Of a stretch of 64,000 nucleotides of DNA, positions 19,390 to 28,910 are shown one piece after another. The stretch is from Massilia sp. TS11 (GTDB taxonomy: Bacteria > Pseudomonadota > Gammaproteobacteria > Burkholderiales > Burkholderiaceae_D), in the NCBI RefSeq assembly GCF_022012445.1, contig NZ_JAKLTS010000014.1:1-64000 (forward strand), read 5' to 3'. Position numbers and translations under genes: made by a program. The notes beneath the pieces were generated by a model. That model searched no databases, was not told the DNA's origin, and was given only the letters and a program-made list of their open reading frames with translations. Within the stretch, counting starts at the first letter, position 1. The number at the start of each line of letters is the position of its first letter.

Positions 19390-20772
19390 ATGCGCCTGCG
19401 CCTGCCCAATACCTTTGTGCTGCTGTTTGCCATCCTGGCCCTGATCGCCGCCGCCACCTGGCTGGTCCCGGGCGGGAAGTACGAGACCCAGCTGGTCAAC
19501 GGCCGCCAGCTGGTGGACCCGGCCTCGTTTCACTACGTGGCCAGCAATCCGCAAGGGCCGGTGGCGCTGCTGATGGCGCCGATCAAAGGCTTTGTCGAGG
19601 CGGCCCTGATCATCGGCTTCGTGCTGATCGTCGGCGGCGCCTTCGCCGTGCTGCAGAAGACCGAAGCCATCGACGCCATGATCAAGGCCATCGCCCAGGC
19701 CCATGCGCGTTCGGCCCTGGTGCGGGCCACGGTCATTCCGCTGTTCGTTACCCTGTTCTCGCTCGGCGGCGCCACCTTCGGCATGAACGAGGAGGCGATT
19801 CCCTTCGTGCTGATCTTCATACCGCTCGCGCTGGCGCTCGGCTACGACAGCGTGGTCGGCGTCTCGATCCCTTTCCTCGGCTCCCAGGTCGGCTTCGCGG
19901 CGGCCTTCCTCAACCCCTTCAATGTCGGCATCGCCCAGGGCATCGCCGGCGTGCCGGTGTTCTCCGGGATGGGCTACCGCCTGCTGGTGTGGGCACTGGC
20001 CACCGGCGTGACCATCGGCTTTCTGATGTGGTACGCGGCGCGCGTACGGCGCGATCCCACGCGCAGCCCCACCTATGCACTGGACCAGGCGCGCCGCGCC
20101 GAGGGCAGCCCGGCCCTGAGCGACTTCGCGGGCATGCGCCCGGCCCACAAGCTGGTGCTGGCCCTGTTTGCCGCCACCCTCGGCGCGATGGTGTTCGGGG
20201 TGGTGCGCTACGGCTGGTTCATCGAGGAGATTGCCGCCCTGTTTCTGGTGATGGCCGTCAGCGTCGGGCTGGTGGCGCGCCTGTCGTCGGACGAGATCGT
20301 GGCCGCCTTTCTGCAGGGTGCGCGCGACCTGGTCGGCACCGCGCTGGTGATCGCGCTGGCGCGCGCCACCATGGTGCTGGCGCGCGACGCCCACATCATC
20401 GACACCATGCTGCACGGCCTGATGCCGCTGGTGGCCTCCAGCAGCCCGGTGTTCGCGGCCCAGAAGATGTTCGCCATCCAGTCGGTCATCAACTTCTTCA
20501 TCCACTCGGGCAGCGGCCAGGCCGCGCTGACAATGCCGATCATGGCGCCGCTGGCCGATCTGGTGGGCGTCAGCCGCCAGACCGCCATCCTCGCTTTCCA
20601 GTTCGGCGAATTCACCACGCCGATGATCCCGACCTCGGGCATCACGGTCGGCGTGCTGGCCCTGGCGCGCATTCCCTGGGCGACCTGGGCGCGCTGGATG
20701 ATTCCGCTGCAGCTGATGTACCTGGTGCTGGCGCTGGCCCTGCTGGTGCCGCCCTGCCTGATGGACTGGTAG
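19390..20772 (+). CDS. YfcC-family (DcuC-like) inner-membrane carrier (460 aa)
   Basis: About 12 hydrophobic segments. MRLRLPNTFVLLFAILALIAAATWLVPGG is the characteristic YfcC/ArcD-like N terminus; FGMNEEAIPFVLIFIPLALALGYDS and FIHSGSGQAALTMPIMAPLADLVGVSRQ are the conserved re-entrant regions. Relatives carry amino acids, dipeptides or C4-dicarboxylates. It is co-directional with the deacylase and probably brings the deacylase substrate across the inner membrane after TonB-dependent passage. Specificity cannot be read from sequence. Confidence 0.87.
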   Translation: MRLRLPNTFVLLFAILALIAAATWLVPGGKYETQLVNGRQLVDPASFHYVASNPQGPVALLMAPIKGFVEAALIIGFVLIVGGAFAVLQKTEAIDAMIKAIAQAHARSALVRATVIPLFVTLFSLGGATFGMNEEAIPFVLIFIPLALALGYDSVVGVSIPFLGSQVGFAAAFLNPFNVGIAQGIAGVPVFSGMGYRLLVWALATGVTIGFLMWYAARVRRDPTRSPTYALDQARRAEGSPALSDFAGMRPAHKLVLALFAATLGAMVFGVVRYGWFIEEIAALFLVMAVSVGLVARLSSDEIVAAFLQGARDLVGTALVIALARATMVLARDAHIIDTMLHGLMPLVASSSPVFAAQKMFAIQSVINFFIHSGSGQAALTMPIMAPLADLVGVSRQTAILAFQFGEFTTPMIPTSGITVGVLALARIPWATWARWMIPLQLMYLVLALALLVPPCLMDW

Positions 20773-20886
20773 ACGGTTGTGTTGTTTGGCTGGGCTATCT
20801 TTACAGCGCGGACGCGCATAGACTGGGGCCGGGCGCGCTGTATTTGCGCCCCCAATGCGGTCCCACACTACAACAAGGAGATGATT

Positions 20887-21351
20887 ATGCAGCGCCTGTT
20901 CACCGCCCTACTTGCAGCCCTCAGCTTCCTCCTGCTTCCCGCCAGTGCCCAGGAATCGCGCGCCACTGCCGATGAAGCGGTGGCCATGGTCCAGAAGGCC
21001 ATCAAGGACATGAAGGCCAATGGCAAGGACGCCGTCTTCAGCGAGATCAACAACTTCAGCCCGAAGTACAAGGACCGCGACCTGTACGTGACCATCATGG
21101 ACATGAACGGCAAAGTGCTGGCCCACGGCGCCAACAAGAAGATGCAGGGCCAGAATCTGCACGACTACAAGGACGCCAATGGCAAGCTGTATGTGCAGGA
21201 GCGCCTGAGCGTCGCCAAGAAAAGCGGCAAGGGCTGGCAGGACTACATCTTCCTCAACCCGGTGAACAAGGAACTGGAGCCGAAGAAGATGTACTTCGAA
21301 GCCTACGAGGGCGTGATCGTCTCGGCCGGCGTCTATCAACCGAAAAAATAG
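20887..21351 (+). CDS. Periplasmic single-cache-domain protein (154 aa)
   Basis: Signal peptide (first ~21 residues, ending PASAQ) and one small cache domain: LYVTIMDMNGKVLAHGANKK, GKLYVQERLSVAKKSGKGWQDYIFLNPV and EPKKMYFEAYEGVIVSAGVY. It has no transmembrane or signalling output domain, so it may be a free periplasmic ligand binder. A paralogue is encoded at 60076. AAGGAG ends directly before an in-frame ATG at 20881; the ATG at 20887 has better spacing and gives the cleaner signal peptide. Followed by a GNAT gene after 6 bases. Confidence 0.85.
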   Translation: MQRLFTALLAALSFLLLPASAQESRATADEAVAMVQKAIKDMKANGKDAVFSEINNFSPKYKDRDLYVTIMDMNGKVLAHGANKKMQGQNLHDYKDANGKLYVQERLSVAKKSGKGWQDYIFLNPVNKELEPKKMYFEAYEGVIVSAGVYQPKK

Positions 21352-21357
21352 GTCCCC

Positions 21358-21831
21358 ATGCAGCCAGCCCTGCGCGCGCCGCGCGCCGACGACTATCCGC
21401 TGCTGTGCAGCTGGATCCCTGACGCCGCCGCCTGCCTGCGCTGGGCCGGCCCGCAGCTGGCCTGGCCGTTCGACCCGGACCAGCTGGCCGAACGCCTGCA
21501 CCAGCCGCGCGGCGCCAGCTGCGTGCTGGCCGATGCGGGCGGGCACATGCTCGGCTTCGGCCAGTACTGGGTGTGGGAGCCGGGCGCCGTGCACCTGGGG
21601 CGCCTGCTGATCGACCCGGCGCGGCGCGGCCAGGGCCTGGGCCGCAGCCTGCTCACCCACCTGATGCCGGCCGCCGTGCAGGCCACGGGCGCCGCCAGCA
21701 TCACCCTGCGCGTCTACCGCAACAACACGCCGGCGCTGGCCCTGTACCAGGCGCTCGGCTTTCGCGAAGAAGCGGCGCACAGCAGCGCCGATGTCGCTTT
21801 CATGCGCAGGAACGCTCGCGCCATTGAGTAA
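21358..21831 (+). CDS. GNAT-family N-acetyltransferase (157 aa)
   Basis: Compact GNAT fold: VHLGRLLIDPARRGQGLGRSLLTHL (acetyl-CoA pyrophosphate loop, about residues 80-104) and ASITLRVYRNNTPALALYQALGFRE (strand 5 and the following helix). The substrate is not identifiable. It lies 6 bases after the cache protein and may be co-transcribed with it. Confidence 0.87.
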   Translation: MQPALRAPRADDYPLLCSWIPDAAACLRWAGPQLAWPFDPDQLAERLHQPRGASCVLADAGGHMLGFGQYWVWEPGAVHLGRLLIDPARRGQGLGRSLLTHLMPAAVQATGAASITLRVYRNNTPALALYQALGFREEAAHSSADVAFMRRNARAIE

Positions 21832-21847
21832 ACACGGCCGCGCGGCG

Positions 21848-21869
21848 ATAATGAATCTTCTTTCATTAT
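21848..21869. promoter_or_regulatory. Small inverted repeat upstream of the 21882 gene
   Basis: ATAATGAA (21848-21855) and TTCATTAT (21862-21869) form an 8-bp palindrome with a 6-base loop in an otherwise GC-rich gap, 12 bases before the next start. It could be an operator or a 5' UTR hairpin close to the ribosome-binding site. Confidence 0.4.
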
Positions 21870-21881
21870 TGAGGTCCGATC

Positions 21882-22322
21882 ATGTCCGTGCTGCGCTCCG
21901 CCCTGCTGTCCGTCCTGTTGGCCACCGCTGGCGTCGCCCAGGCCGCGTCCGATGTCGAGGCCCTGTCCGCCTGCCTGCAAACCAAGAGCAGCCCGGCCGA
22001 GCGCAAAGAGCTGATCCACTGGGTCTTCGATCTGATCGCCGTCCACCCTGAACTGAAGGCCAAGGCCAAGGTTGCGCCCGAGGAAACCGAGCGCGCCAAC
22101 CGCGCCATGGCGGCCACCGTCACCCGCCTGCTGACCGAGGCCTGCCGCGCCGAGACCAGCGCCCTGCTGAAAAGCGGCGGCCCGGCCGCCATGCAGCAGG
22201 CCTTCCAGCCGCTGGGCGCCATGGCCATGCGCGAACTGATGTCCAACCCGGACGTGGCCATGGCCAGCATCGCCTACACCAGCATGCTCGAACGCGAGAA
22301 ATTCGAGAGCCTCGTCAAGTAA
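21882..22322 (+). CDS. Exported hypothetical protein (146 aa)
   Basis: I do not recognise the family. The first 21 residues are a clear signal peptide (MSVLRSALLSVLLATAGVAQA). The mature part is helical and charged, with ALSACLQTKSSPAERKELIHWVFDLIAVHPEL near the start and two Cys residues (LSACLQ and TEACRAE) that could form a disulfide. No membrane helix. GAGGTCC precedes the ATG. Likely periplasmic; function unknown. Confidence 0.75.
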   Translation: MSVLRSALLSVLLATAGVAQAASDVEALSACLQTKSSPAERKELIHWVFDLIAVHPELKAKAKVAPEETERANRAMAATVTRLLTEACRAETSALLKSGGPAAMQQAFQPLGAMAMRELMSNPDVAMASIAYTSMLEREKFESLVK

Positions 22323-22346
22323 GCGCTTTCGCGGCATACTGCGCGC

Positions 22347-22553
22347 ATGAACGACGAACACGATCTGCAACTGCGCGCACGCGCCATCGCCGCCGGCCTG
22401 GTGCTGGGCGCCCTGGTCGGCCTGGTGGCTGGCTACATCATCGGCAATATCGCGGCCGGCGTCGGCACCTGCATGACGGTGGGCGCGGTGGCTACCTCGA
22501 TCGGCGCGCGCATGAAACTCAAGCGCCAGCACAAGGAAGGCGACGCGCCCTGA
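22347..22553 (+). CDS. Small membrane protein (68 aa)
   Basis: Two hydrophobic stretches rich in small residues (AIAAGLVLGALVGLVAGYIIG and NIAAGVGTCMTVGAVATSIGA) between a charged N terminus and a basic tail (RMKLKRQHKEGDAP). The GxxxG spacing suggests helix packing. A CATACT box ends only 6 bases before the ATG and there is no Shine-Dalgarno sequence, so the message may be leaderless. Function unknown. Confidence 0.65.
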   Translation: MNDEHDLQLRARAIAAGLVLGALVGLVAGYIIGNIAAGVGTCMTVGAVATSIGARMKLKRQHKEGDAP

Positions 22554-22577
22554 TGCGCGCCTCGCGCCGCTGAAGCC

Positions 22578-23426
22578 GTGCAGCCGCTGCTCCGCCTCGA
22601 CGCCTACCTGCTGCGCCAGCCCGATGGCAGCCGGCTGACGGGGCTGCGCCGCTTTGCCACCGAATTCCTGTTCTTCGGCGTGAAGCAGGCGCGCGCCTGC
22701 CTGTTCGCCGGCCTGTTTTTCGCCGCCGTCTTCCTCTGTCCGCGCAGCGGCCTGTTCGGCGTGCCGCGCTACGACCTGCTGCTGCTGTTCGCCCTGGCCA
22801 TGCAGTGGTGGCTGCTGCGCAGCGGGATCGAAACGGCGGACGAAGCACGCACCATCGGCGTGTTCCACCTGGCCGGCTTCGCGCTCGAAGCCTTCAAGAC
22901 CTCGAGCGGCATCGGCTCCTGGTCCTATCCCGACTTCGCTTACACCAAGCTGTTCGGGGTGCCGCTGTTCTCCGGCTTCATGTACGCGGCTGTCGGCAGC
23001 TACATCATCCAGTCCTGGCGCATGCTGGAGCTGCGCGTGCAGCACCATCCGCCCTACTGGGCCGCCTGGCTGGTGGCCCTGGCCATCTATGCCAATTTCT
23101 TCAGCCACCACTTCATCGGCGACCTGCGCTGGTATATCGCGGCGGCGGTGCTCGGCCTGTACGCGCGCACCACGGTCGTCTACCGGCCGTATGACCGCGA
23201 ACGGCGCATGCCGCTGGTGCTGGCCTTCGTGCTGATCGGCTTTTTCATCTGGCTGGCCGAGAACATCAGCACCTTCTTCGGCATCTGGCGCTATCCGTCG
23301 CAGATGGGCGCGTGGTCGGTGGTCCACGTCGGCAAATGGAGTTCGTGGTCGCTGCTGACGATCCTGAGCTTCACCATCGTCACCAACCTCAAACACATCA
23401 AGGCGCGCATACATATTCCCGCGTGA
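22578..23426 (+). CDS. DUF817-family integral membrane protein (282 aa)
   Basis: Matches the DUF817 (YoaT-like) pattern: ATEFLFFGVKQARACLFAGLFF at the N terminus, FALEAFKTSSGIGSWSYPDFAYTKLFGVPLFSGFMYAAVGSYI in the middle, and ENISTFFGIWRYPSQ plus a final VVHVGKWSSWSLLTILSFTIV. About eight membrane helices. Translation starts at a GTG, 24 bases after the stop of the small membrane protein. Function of the family is unknown. Confidence 0.87.
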   Translation: MQPLLRLDAYLLRQPDGSRLTGLRRFATEFLFFGVKQARACLFAGLFFAAVFLCPRSGLFGVPRYDLLLLFALAMQWWLLRSGIETADEARTIGVFHLAGFALEAFKTSSGIGSWSYPDFAYTKLFGVPLFSGFMYAAVGSYIIQSWRMLELRVQHHPPYWAAWLVALAIYANFFSHHFIGDLRWYIAAAVLGLYARTTVVYRPYDRERRMPLVLAFVLIGFFIWLAENISTFFGIWRYPSQMGAWSVVHVGKWSSWSLLTILSFTIVTNLKHIKARIHIPA

Positions 23427-23550
23427 GCGCTGGCGCCGCGCCGAAAAGCAGTGCGCACATTTCGGCATCGCGCATGACGATTTCTGCACAGGCCATGCAG
23501 CCCGAAGCGATTTGAACTACCATGCCTCGTCATTTTTTCTGGAAGCGACC

Positions 23551-25080
23551 ATGAGCAAACTTCTCCACGTGTTTACCGCCATGAGCCTGGCCGCCAATCT
23601 GGCCCTGGCCCAGGACAAACCGGCCGACGCGCCCAAGCCCGCGCCCGACGCCAACAAGAGCTTCGAGCGCGTGCTCAAGGCCGAATCGTCGGTCACCAAG
23701 ACGGCGGAGATCACCATCGGCGGCAAGAAGGTGCCCTACAAGGTCACCGCCGGCACCCTGCCCGTCTGGGACAAGGACGGCAAAGTGATCGCTTCCCTGT
23801 TCTACACCTACTACCAGCGCAGCGACGTCAGCGACAAGAGCCGCCGTCCGCTGGTCTACTCGTTCAACGGCGGCCCCGGTTCGGCCTCGGTGTGGATGCA
23901 CATCGCCTACACCGGCCCGAAAGTGCTCAACATCGATGACGAGGGCTATCCGGTCCAGCCCTACGGCGTCAAGGACAACCCGCACACCATCCTCGACGTG
24001 GCCGACATCGTCTACATCGACCCGGTCAACACCGGCTTCTCGCGCATCCTCGACGCCAAGGCCGACAGCAAGCAGTTCTTCGGCGTGAACCAGGACATCG
24101 CCTACCTGGCCGAGTGGGTCAACGCCTTCACCGCGCGCGAAGGCCGCTGGACCTCGCCCAAATACCTGATCGGCGAAAGCTATGGCACCGGGCGCGTGTC
24201 CGGCCTGGCGCTGGAACTGCAGGAGAAGCACTGGATGTACCTGAATGGCGTGATCCTGGTCTCGCCCACGCCGCTTGGCATCAAGCGTGACGGCCCGGTC
24301 GGCAATGCCCTGTCGCTGCCCTACTACGCGGCCGCCGCCTGGTACCAGAAAGCCCTGCCGGCCGACCTGCAGGCCAAGGACCTGGACAAGGTGCTGCCCG
24401 AAGTCGAAGCCTTCACGATCGACGAGCTGATTCCGGCCCTGTCGCGCGGCGGCTTCCTGGCGGCCGACAAGCGCCAGCAGCTGGCGGCCAGGATCGCACG
24501 CTACAGCGGCCTGTCCGAGCGCACCGTCCTGCAGCACAATCTGGCCGTCCCGGTCGGCTACTTCTGGAAGGACCTGCTGCGCGAGAAGCACCTGACCATC
24601 GGCCGCCTCGACTCGCGCTACCTGGGCCTGGACCGTCAGGACGCCGGCAGCCGGGTCGATTACAACGCCGAACTGACCGCCTGGCTGCACTCGTTCACGC
24701 CGGCCATCAACTACTATCTGCGCGATGTGCTCGGGTATAAGACTGACCTCAAGTACAACATGTTCGGGCCGGTCCATCCGTGGGATAACAGCGGCGACGC
24801 CACCGGCGAGAACCTGCGCCAGGCGATGGCCGAGAATCCCTACATGAAGGTGATGATCCAGAGCGGCTACTACGACGGCGCCACCACCTACTTCGACGCC
24901 AAGTACACGATGTGGCAGCTCGATCCGAGCGGCCAGCTGAAGGACCGCCTGCGCTTCGAAGGCTACCGTTCCGGCCACATGATGTATCTGCGCGCGCCGG
25001 ACCTGGTGAAGGCGAATAACGACCTGCGCGACTTCATCAAGGCCACCACCCCGGCGCCGGGCCAGAGCGCCAAGTACTGA
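23551..25080 (+). CDS. Exported S10-family serine carboxypeptidase-like protein (509 aa)
   Basis: Alpha/beta-hydrolase peptidase of family S10. After a signal peptide (MSKLLHVFTAMSLAANLALAQ) come SFNGGPGSASVWMH (oxyanion region), IGESYGTGR (nucleophile elbow), MIQSGYYDGATTYFD (catalytic Asp) and YRSGHMMYLRAPDL (catalytic His). Probably a periplasmic or extracellular carboxypeptidase trimming peptides. The ATG at 23551 is chosen over an upstream in-frame TTG at 23512 because it places the signal peptide at the N terminus. Confidence 0.9.
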   Translation: MSKLLHVFTAMSLAANLALAQDKPADAPKPAPDANKSFERVLKAESSVTKTAEITIGGKKVPYKVTAGTLPVWDKDGKVIASLFYTYYQRSDVSDKSRRPLVYSFNGGPGSASVWMHIAYTGPKVLNIDDEGYPVQPYGVKDNPHTILDVADIVYIDPVNTGFSRILDAKADSKQFFGVNQDIAYLAEWVNAFTAREGRWTSPKYLIGESYGTGRVSGLALELQEKHWMYLNGVILVSPTPLGIKRDGPVGNALSLPYYAAAAWYQKALPADLQAKDLDKVLPEVEAFTIDELIPALSRGGFLAADKRQQLAARIARYSGLSERTVLQHNLAVPVGYFWKDLLREKHLTIGRLDSRYLGLDRQDAGSRVDYNAELTAWLHSFTPAINYYLRDVLGYKTDLKYNMFGPVHPWDNSGDATGENLRQAMAENPYMKVMIQSGYYDGATTYFDAKYTMWQLDPSGQLKDRLRFEGYRSGHMMYLRAPDLVKANNDLRDFIKATTPAPGQSAKY

Positions 25081-25146
25081 CCCGCCGCGCCCTTGACCGG
25101 GGCGCGCGCCCCAAGTAAGGTGGGGCTCTCATCCGAGGGCTCCACC

Positions 25147-25782
25147 ATGCGCACCTACTCTCCCCCGATGCTGTGGGCGATGCTGGCCATCGCCGCCGTC
25201 TGCCTGGCGCTGTCGGGCTGGCATCCGTACGACCGCGTCACCTGGCTGATGGAAGTGCTGCCGGCCCTGATCGTGGCGCCGCTTTTGATCGCCACCTATC
25301 CGCGCTACCCGCTCACGCGCCTGCTGTACTGGCTGATTCTGCTGCACGCCATCGTGCTGATGGCCGGCGGCGCCTACACCTATGCGCGGGTGCCGTTTGG
25401 CTTCTGGCTGCAGGAGCTGCTGGGCACCGTGCGCAACCCCTACGACAAGGTCGGCCATCTGATGCAGGGCATCGTGCCGGCCATCGCCGCGCGCGAGATT
25501 CTGCTGCGCGGCGCCTATGTGCGCACGCGCCGCATGCTGGCCTTTATCGTGGTCTGCATCGTGCTGGCCATCAGCGCCTGCTACGAATTCATCGAGTGGT
25601 GGTCGGCGCTGGCGATGGGCCAGGGCGCCGACGAATTCCTCGGCCTGCAGGGCGACGAATGGGATACCCAGTCCGACATGCTGTTCGCGATGATCGGCGC
25701 CATCCTGGCCCAGCTCGGGCTGGGGCGTCTGCACGACGCCCAGCTTGGCCCTATGCCCGGCTATAAATCTCCGGATCGTTAA
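25147..25782 (+). CDS. DUF2238 (YjdF-like) inner-membrane protein (211 aa)
   Basis: Six or so hydrophobic helices with the DUF2238 signatures VRNPYDKVGHLMQGIVPAIAAREILLR and SACYEFIEWWSALAMGQGADEFLGLQGDEWDTQSDMLFA, in which acidic and His residues face the membrane interface. Function of the family is not established. Its 3' end overlaps the convergent GNAT gene by 32 bases. Confidence 0.88.
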   Translation: MRTYSPPMLWAMLAIAAVCLALSGWHPYDRVTWLMEVLPALIVAPLLIATYPRYPLTRLLYWLILLHAIVLMAGGAYTYARVPFGFWLQELLGTVRNPYDKVGHLMQGIVPAIAAREILLRGAYVRTRRMLAFIVVCIVLAISACYEFIEWWSALAMGQGADEFLGLQGDEWDTQSDMLFAMIGAILAQLGLGRLHDAQLGPMPGYKSPDR

Positions 25783-26176
25783 TCTCCATGAAGGCCTGCG
25801 GCTTGGCCGCCGGCCCGAAGCCGTACTTCGCATACAGCCAGCCGGCCGTGCTGGTGGCCAGCAGAAAACGGCGCAGGCCCTGCAGCTGCGGGTGGGCCAT
25901 GACGGCGTCCATCAGCGTGCGGCTGTGGCCCTGGCCGCGCAGTTCGGGCAGCACGAACACGTCGACCAGATAGGCGAAGGTGGCGAAATCGCTGATCACG
26001 CGCGCAAAGCCGATCTGGGCGCCGTCCTGGTACAGGCCAAAGCACAGCGACTGCGCAATGGCGCGCTCCACGGTGGCGCGCGGGATGCCGCGCGCCCAGC
26101 TCGACTGCTCGCTCAGAAAGCGGTGAATCAGGGCGACGTCGAGCCGCCCCTTGTCGGTGCTGATCTCGGTGTTCAT
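25751..26176 (-). CDS. GNAT-family N-acetyltransferase (141 aa)
   Basis: Short GNAT protein: [53 protein letters not shown] contains the acetyl-CoA loop and the C-terminal YxKxGF element. It begins within the stop codon of the upstream SnoaL-like gene (ATGA overlap) and ends inside the convergent DUF2238 gene. Substrate unknown. Confidence 0.87.
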   Translation of the reverse strand: MNTEISTDKGRLDVALIHRFLSEQSSWARGIPRATVERAIAQSLCFGLYQDGAQIGFARVISDFATFAYLVDVFVLPELRGQGHSRTLMDAVMAHPQLQGLRRFLLATSTAGWLYAKYGFGPAAKPQAFMEINDPEIYSRA

Positions 26177-26724
26177 TTCGCCAGATAGGCCGCGGGCAGG
26201 CTCAGTTTGTCGTCCTCGCCGCGCCAGACCAGGCTGACGATGTACCAGCGGCTGCCGTCGTGATACAGCTGGATGCTGTTGATCCCGCGCTGGAAGGGCT
26301 TGGCCTCGCTGGTGGCGTGGCGCGACTCGTAGGTGCTGAACACGTGCACAAGCTGGCCAAACTGCTCGGTGCGGCGCGCGGCCTCGCTTTCATAGAAGCC
26401 TTCCTTGGCGAAGAAGGGGCCGACCCGGGCGATGTAATCGTCCACCGACATCAGGCGGATGCCGAAGGCGTTGTTCGGGCGCGGGCCCACCACGGCCATG
26501 CGCCCCTCGGGCATGAACAGGGAGCGCAGGCGGTTCCAGTCGCGCGGCTGGCCGGCCGGGCCGGAAATGGTGCCGTACAGGGCCGCCAGGATCGCGTCCA
26601 CGCTGGCCACATCGGCCGGCGTGGCCTGGATTGCGGCCGGGGCGGCCGGGGCGGGATCGGCCGCCAGCGCCGGGGCGGCGGCGAAGCTGAGGGCGGCCAG
26701 GGCCGCGCACAGGGTCTGTTTCAT
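26173..26724 (-). CDS. Exported SnoaL/NTF2-like protein (183 aa)
   Basis: Signal peptide ([21 protein letters not shown]) followed by an Ala/Pro-rich linker and an NTF2-like cone: [38 protein letters not shown], then [42 protein letters not shown] and [19 protein letters not shown]. The fold is common to hydratases, isomerases and ligand binders; no catalytic set stands out. Translationally coupled to the GNAT gene, divergent from argH. Confidence 0.78.
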   Translation of the reverse strand: MKQTLCAALAALSFAAAPALAADPAPAAPAAIQATPADVASVDAILAALYGTISGPAGQPRDWNRLRSLFMPEGRMAVVGPRPNNAFGIRLMSVDDYIARVGPFFAKEGFYESEAARRTEQFGQLVHVFSTYESRHATSEAKPFQRGINSIQLYHDGSRWYIVSLVWRGEDDKLSLPAAYLAK

Positions 26725-26793
26725 GCAGGTCTCCGTGATGGGGGAGCAGGCAGTCTAGCAGGGCGCGTCCGCCCGTGGGGGCCCATCCTTCGC

Positions 26794-26799
26794 TATAAT
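26794..26799 (+). promoter_or_regulatory. Candidate -10 box of argH
   Basis: TATAAT in CGCTATAATCG, 28 bases before the argH start, in the gap between divergent genes. No clear TTGACA is seen upstream. Confidence 0.5.
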
Positions 26800-26826
26800 C
26801 GTCTGATTCCACAGGATATGCATACC

Positions 26827-28224
26827 ATGACCGATCAATTCTCCAAGAAGGGCGAGGCCTGGTCCGCGCGCTTTTCCGAACCCGTTTCCGACCTCGTCAA
26901 GCGCTACACGGCCTCCGTTTTCTTCGACAAGCGCCTGGCGATGTTCGACATTCAGGGCTCGCTCGCCCACGCCGACATGCTGGCCGCCCAGGGCATCATC
27001 AGCGCCCAGGACCTGGCCGACATCGAACGCGGCATGGCCCAGATCCGCGCCGAAATCGAAGCCGGCCAGTTCGAATGGCTGCTCGATCTCGAGGACGTCC
27101 ACCTGAATATCGAAAAACGCCTGACCGAACTGGTGGGCGACGCCGGCAAGCGCCTGCACACGGGCCGCTCGCGCAACGACCAGGTGGCCACCGACATCCG
27201 CCTGTACGTGCGCGCCGCCATCGACGACATCCTGGTCCAGCTGAAGGCGCTGCGCAGCGCCCTGGTCGACCTGGCCGAGCGCCATGCCGACACCATCCTG
27301 CCCGGCTTCACCCACCTGCAGGTGGCCCAGCCGATCACCTTTGGCCACCACATGCTGGCCTATGTCGAGATGTTCGGCCGCGACGCCGAGCGCCTGCTCG
27401 ATGCGCGCCGCCGCGTCAACCGGCTGCCGCTGGGCGCCGCCGCCCTAGCCGGCACCACCTTCCCGATCGACCGTGAGCGCGTGGCGCGCACGCTCGGCTT
27501 CGAAGACGTCTGCCACAACTCGCTCGACGCCGTCTCCGACCGCGACTTCGCGATCGAAGTCACGGCCGCCTGCTCGCTGCTGATGATGCACGTCTCGCGC
27601 ATGTCGGAAGAACTGATCCTGTGGATGTCGCCGCGGGTCGGCTTCATCGACATCGCCGACCGCTTCTGCACCGGCTCCTCGATCATGCCGCAGAAGAAAA
27701 ACCCGGACGTCCCCGAACTCGCGCGCGGCAAGACCGGCCGCGTGTTCGGCCACCTGACCGGCCTGCTGACCCTGATGAAGGGCCAGCCGCTCGCCTACAA
27801 CAAGGACAACCAGGAAGACAAGGAACCGCTGTTCGACACGATCGACACCGTGATCGACACCCTGCGCATCTTCGCCGACATGGCCACCGGGATCAGCGTC
27901 AAGCCGGCCGCCATGCGCGCCGCCGCCCTGCAGGGCTACGCCACCGCCACCGACCTGGCCGACTACCTGGTGAAAAAAGGCCTGCCCTTCCGCGACGCCC
28001 ACGAGGCCGTGGCGCGCGCGGTGCGCGCCTGCGACAGCGCCGGCTGCGACCTGGCCGAACTGCCGCTCGAACGCCTGCGCGAGTTCTCCGACCTGATCGG
28101 CGAGGACGTGTATGCCGTCCTCACGCTCGAAGGTTCGGTGGCCGCGCGCGACCACGTCGGCGGCACCGCGCCCAACCAGGTGCGCGCCGCCATCGCCCGC
28201 GTGCGCGCCCAACTGGCCGGCTGA
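26827..28224 (+). CDS. argH: Argininosuccinate lyase (465 aa)
   Basis: Last step of arginine biosynthesis: argininosuccinate to arginine and fumarate. The fumarase/aspartase superfamily signature [12 protein letters not shown] is present with its catalytic Ser, along with [16 protein letters not shown] and [22 protein letters not shown]. Length is typical. Two in-frame ATGs lie three codons apart (26818 and 26827); the second is favoured because the AGGA at 26812-26815 is correctly spaced for it. TRAP transporter genes follow on the same strand after about 95 bases. Confidence 0.96.
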   Translation: MTDQFSKKGEAWSARFSEPVSDLVKRYTASVFFDKRLAMFDIQGSLAHADMLAAQGIISAQDLADIERGMAQIRAEIEAGQFEWLLDLEDVHLNIEKRLTELVGDAGKRLHTGRSRNDQVATDIRLYVRAAIDDILVQLKALRSALVDLAERHADTILPGFTHLQVAQPITFGHHMLAYVEMFGRDAERLLDARRRVNRLPLGAAALAGTTFPIDRERVARTLGFEDVCHNSLDAVSDRDFAIEVTAACSLLMMHVSRMSEELILWMSPRVGFIDIADRFCTGSSIMPQKKNPDVPELARGKTGRVFGHLTGLLTLMKGQPLAYNKDNQEDKEPLFDTIDTVIDTLRIFADMATGISVKPAAMRAAALQGYATATDLADYLVKKGLPFRDAHEAVARAVRACDSAGCDLAELPLERLREFSDLIGEDVYAVLTLEGSVAARDHVGGTAPNQVRAAIARVRAQLAG

Positions 28225-28319
28225 TACAACCGGCGGCGCAGACGCCGCAAAAAATGAGCAAACAGGCGTCAAGACCTGTCACAATGCCACACCATCGCTG
28301 GGAACAAGGAGGAGACACC

Positions 28320-28898
28320 ATGTTCATGTCGCTGTCGCGGGCGATCGACGCCCTGAATGCGAAGATCGCCAATCTGGTCGGCTGGGCCCTGCTCGCCGCC
28401 GTCGTCATCTGCACCGGCAATGCGCTGATCCGCTATGCCTTCAACCAGAGCTCGAACGCCTGGCTGGAAGTGCAGTGGTATCTGTTCGGGGCCGTCGTCA
28501 TGCTGGCCAGCTCGCACACGCTGCGGCGCGACGAGCATGTGCGCATCGACGTGGTGGCCGGGCGCTTCTCGCGCCGCACCCAGGTCTGGATCGACGTGGT
28601 CGGCTTCCTGCTGTTCCTGCTGCCGGTGTGCTCGCTGATCCTGTGGTACGCGATTCCGTATGCCCTGACCTCGATTCAAAGCCAGGAAGTGTCCTCGAAT
28701 GCGGGCGGCCTGATTATCTGGCCGGCCAAGCTGCTGATCGTGATCGGCTTTCTGCAACTGGTGCTGCAGGGTCTCTCGGAACTGATCAAGCGCCTCGCCT
28801 TCCTCAGCGGCCGCAGCGACGGCAGTGACTTCGCCAAGCACGCCAGCACGCCGGAAGACGAAATCGCCGCCATCAAAGAAGCCAACCACCTGAACTGA
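28320..28898 (+). CDS. TRAP transporter small permease, DctQ-type (192 aa)
   Basis: Four-helix membrane protein with the DctQ pattern: VVICTGNALIRYAFNQSSNAWLEVQWYLFGAVVMLASSHTLRRDEHVRIDVV and a final LLIVIGFLQLVLQGLSELIKRL. An AAGGAGGA box precedes the ATG. It precedes the large permease by 12 bases. The pair forms the membrane part of a sodium-driven TRAP importer, but no binding-protein gene adjoins it. Length and sequence resemble TakP-type systems for 2-oxo acids; that specificity is inferred. Confidence 0.92.
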   Translation: MFMSLSRAIDALNAKIANLVGWALLAAVVICTGNALIRYAFNQSSNAWLEVQWYLFGAVVMLASSHTLRRDEHVRIDVVAGRFSRRTQVWIDVVGFLLFLLPVCSLILWYAIPYALTSIQSQEVSSNAGGLIIWPAKLLIVIGFLQLVLQGLSELIKRLAFLSGRSDGSDFAKHASTPEDEIAAIKEANHLN

Positions 28899-28910
28899 GG
28901 ACCGGACGCC

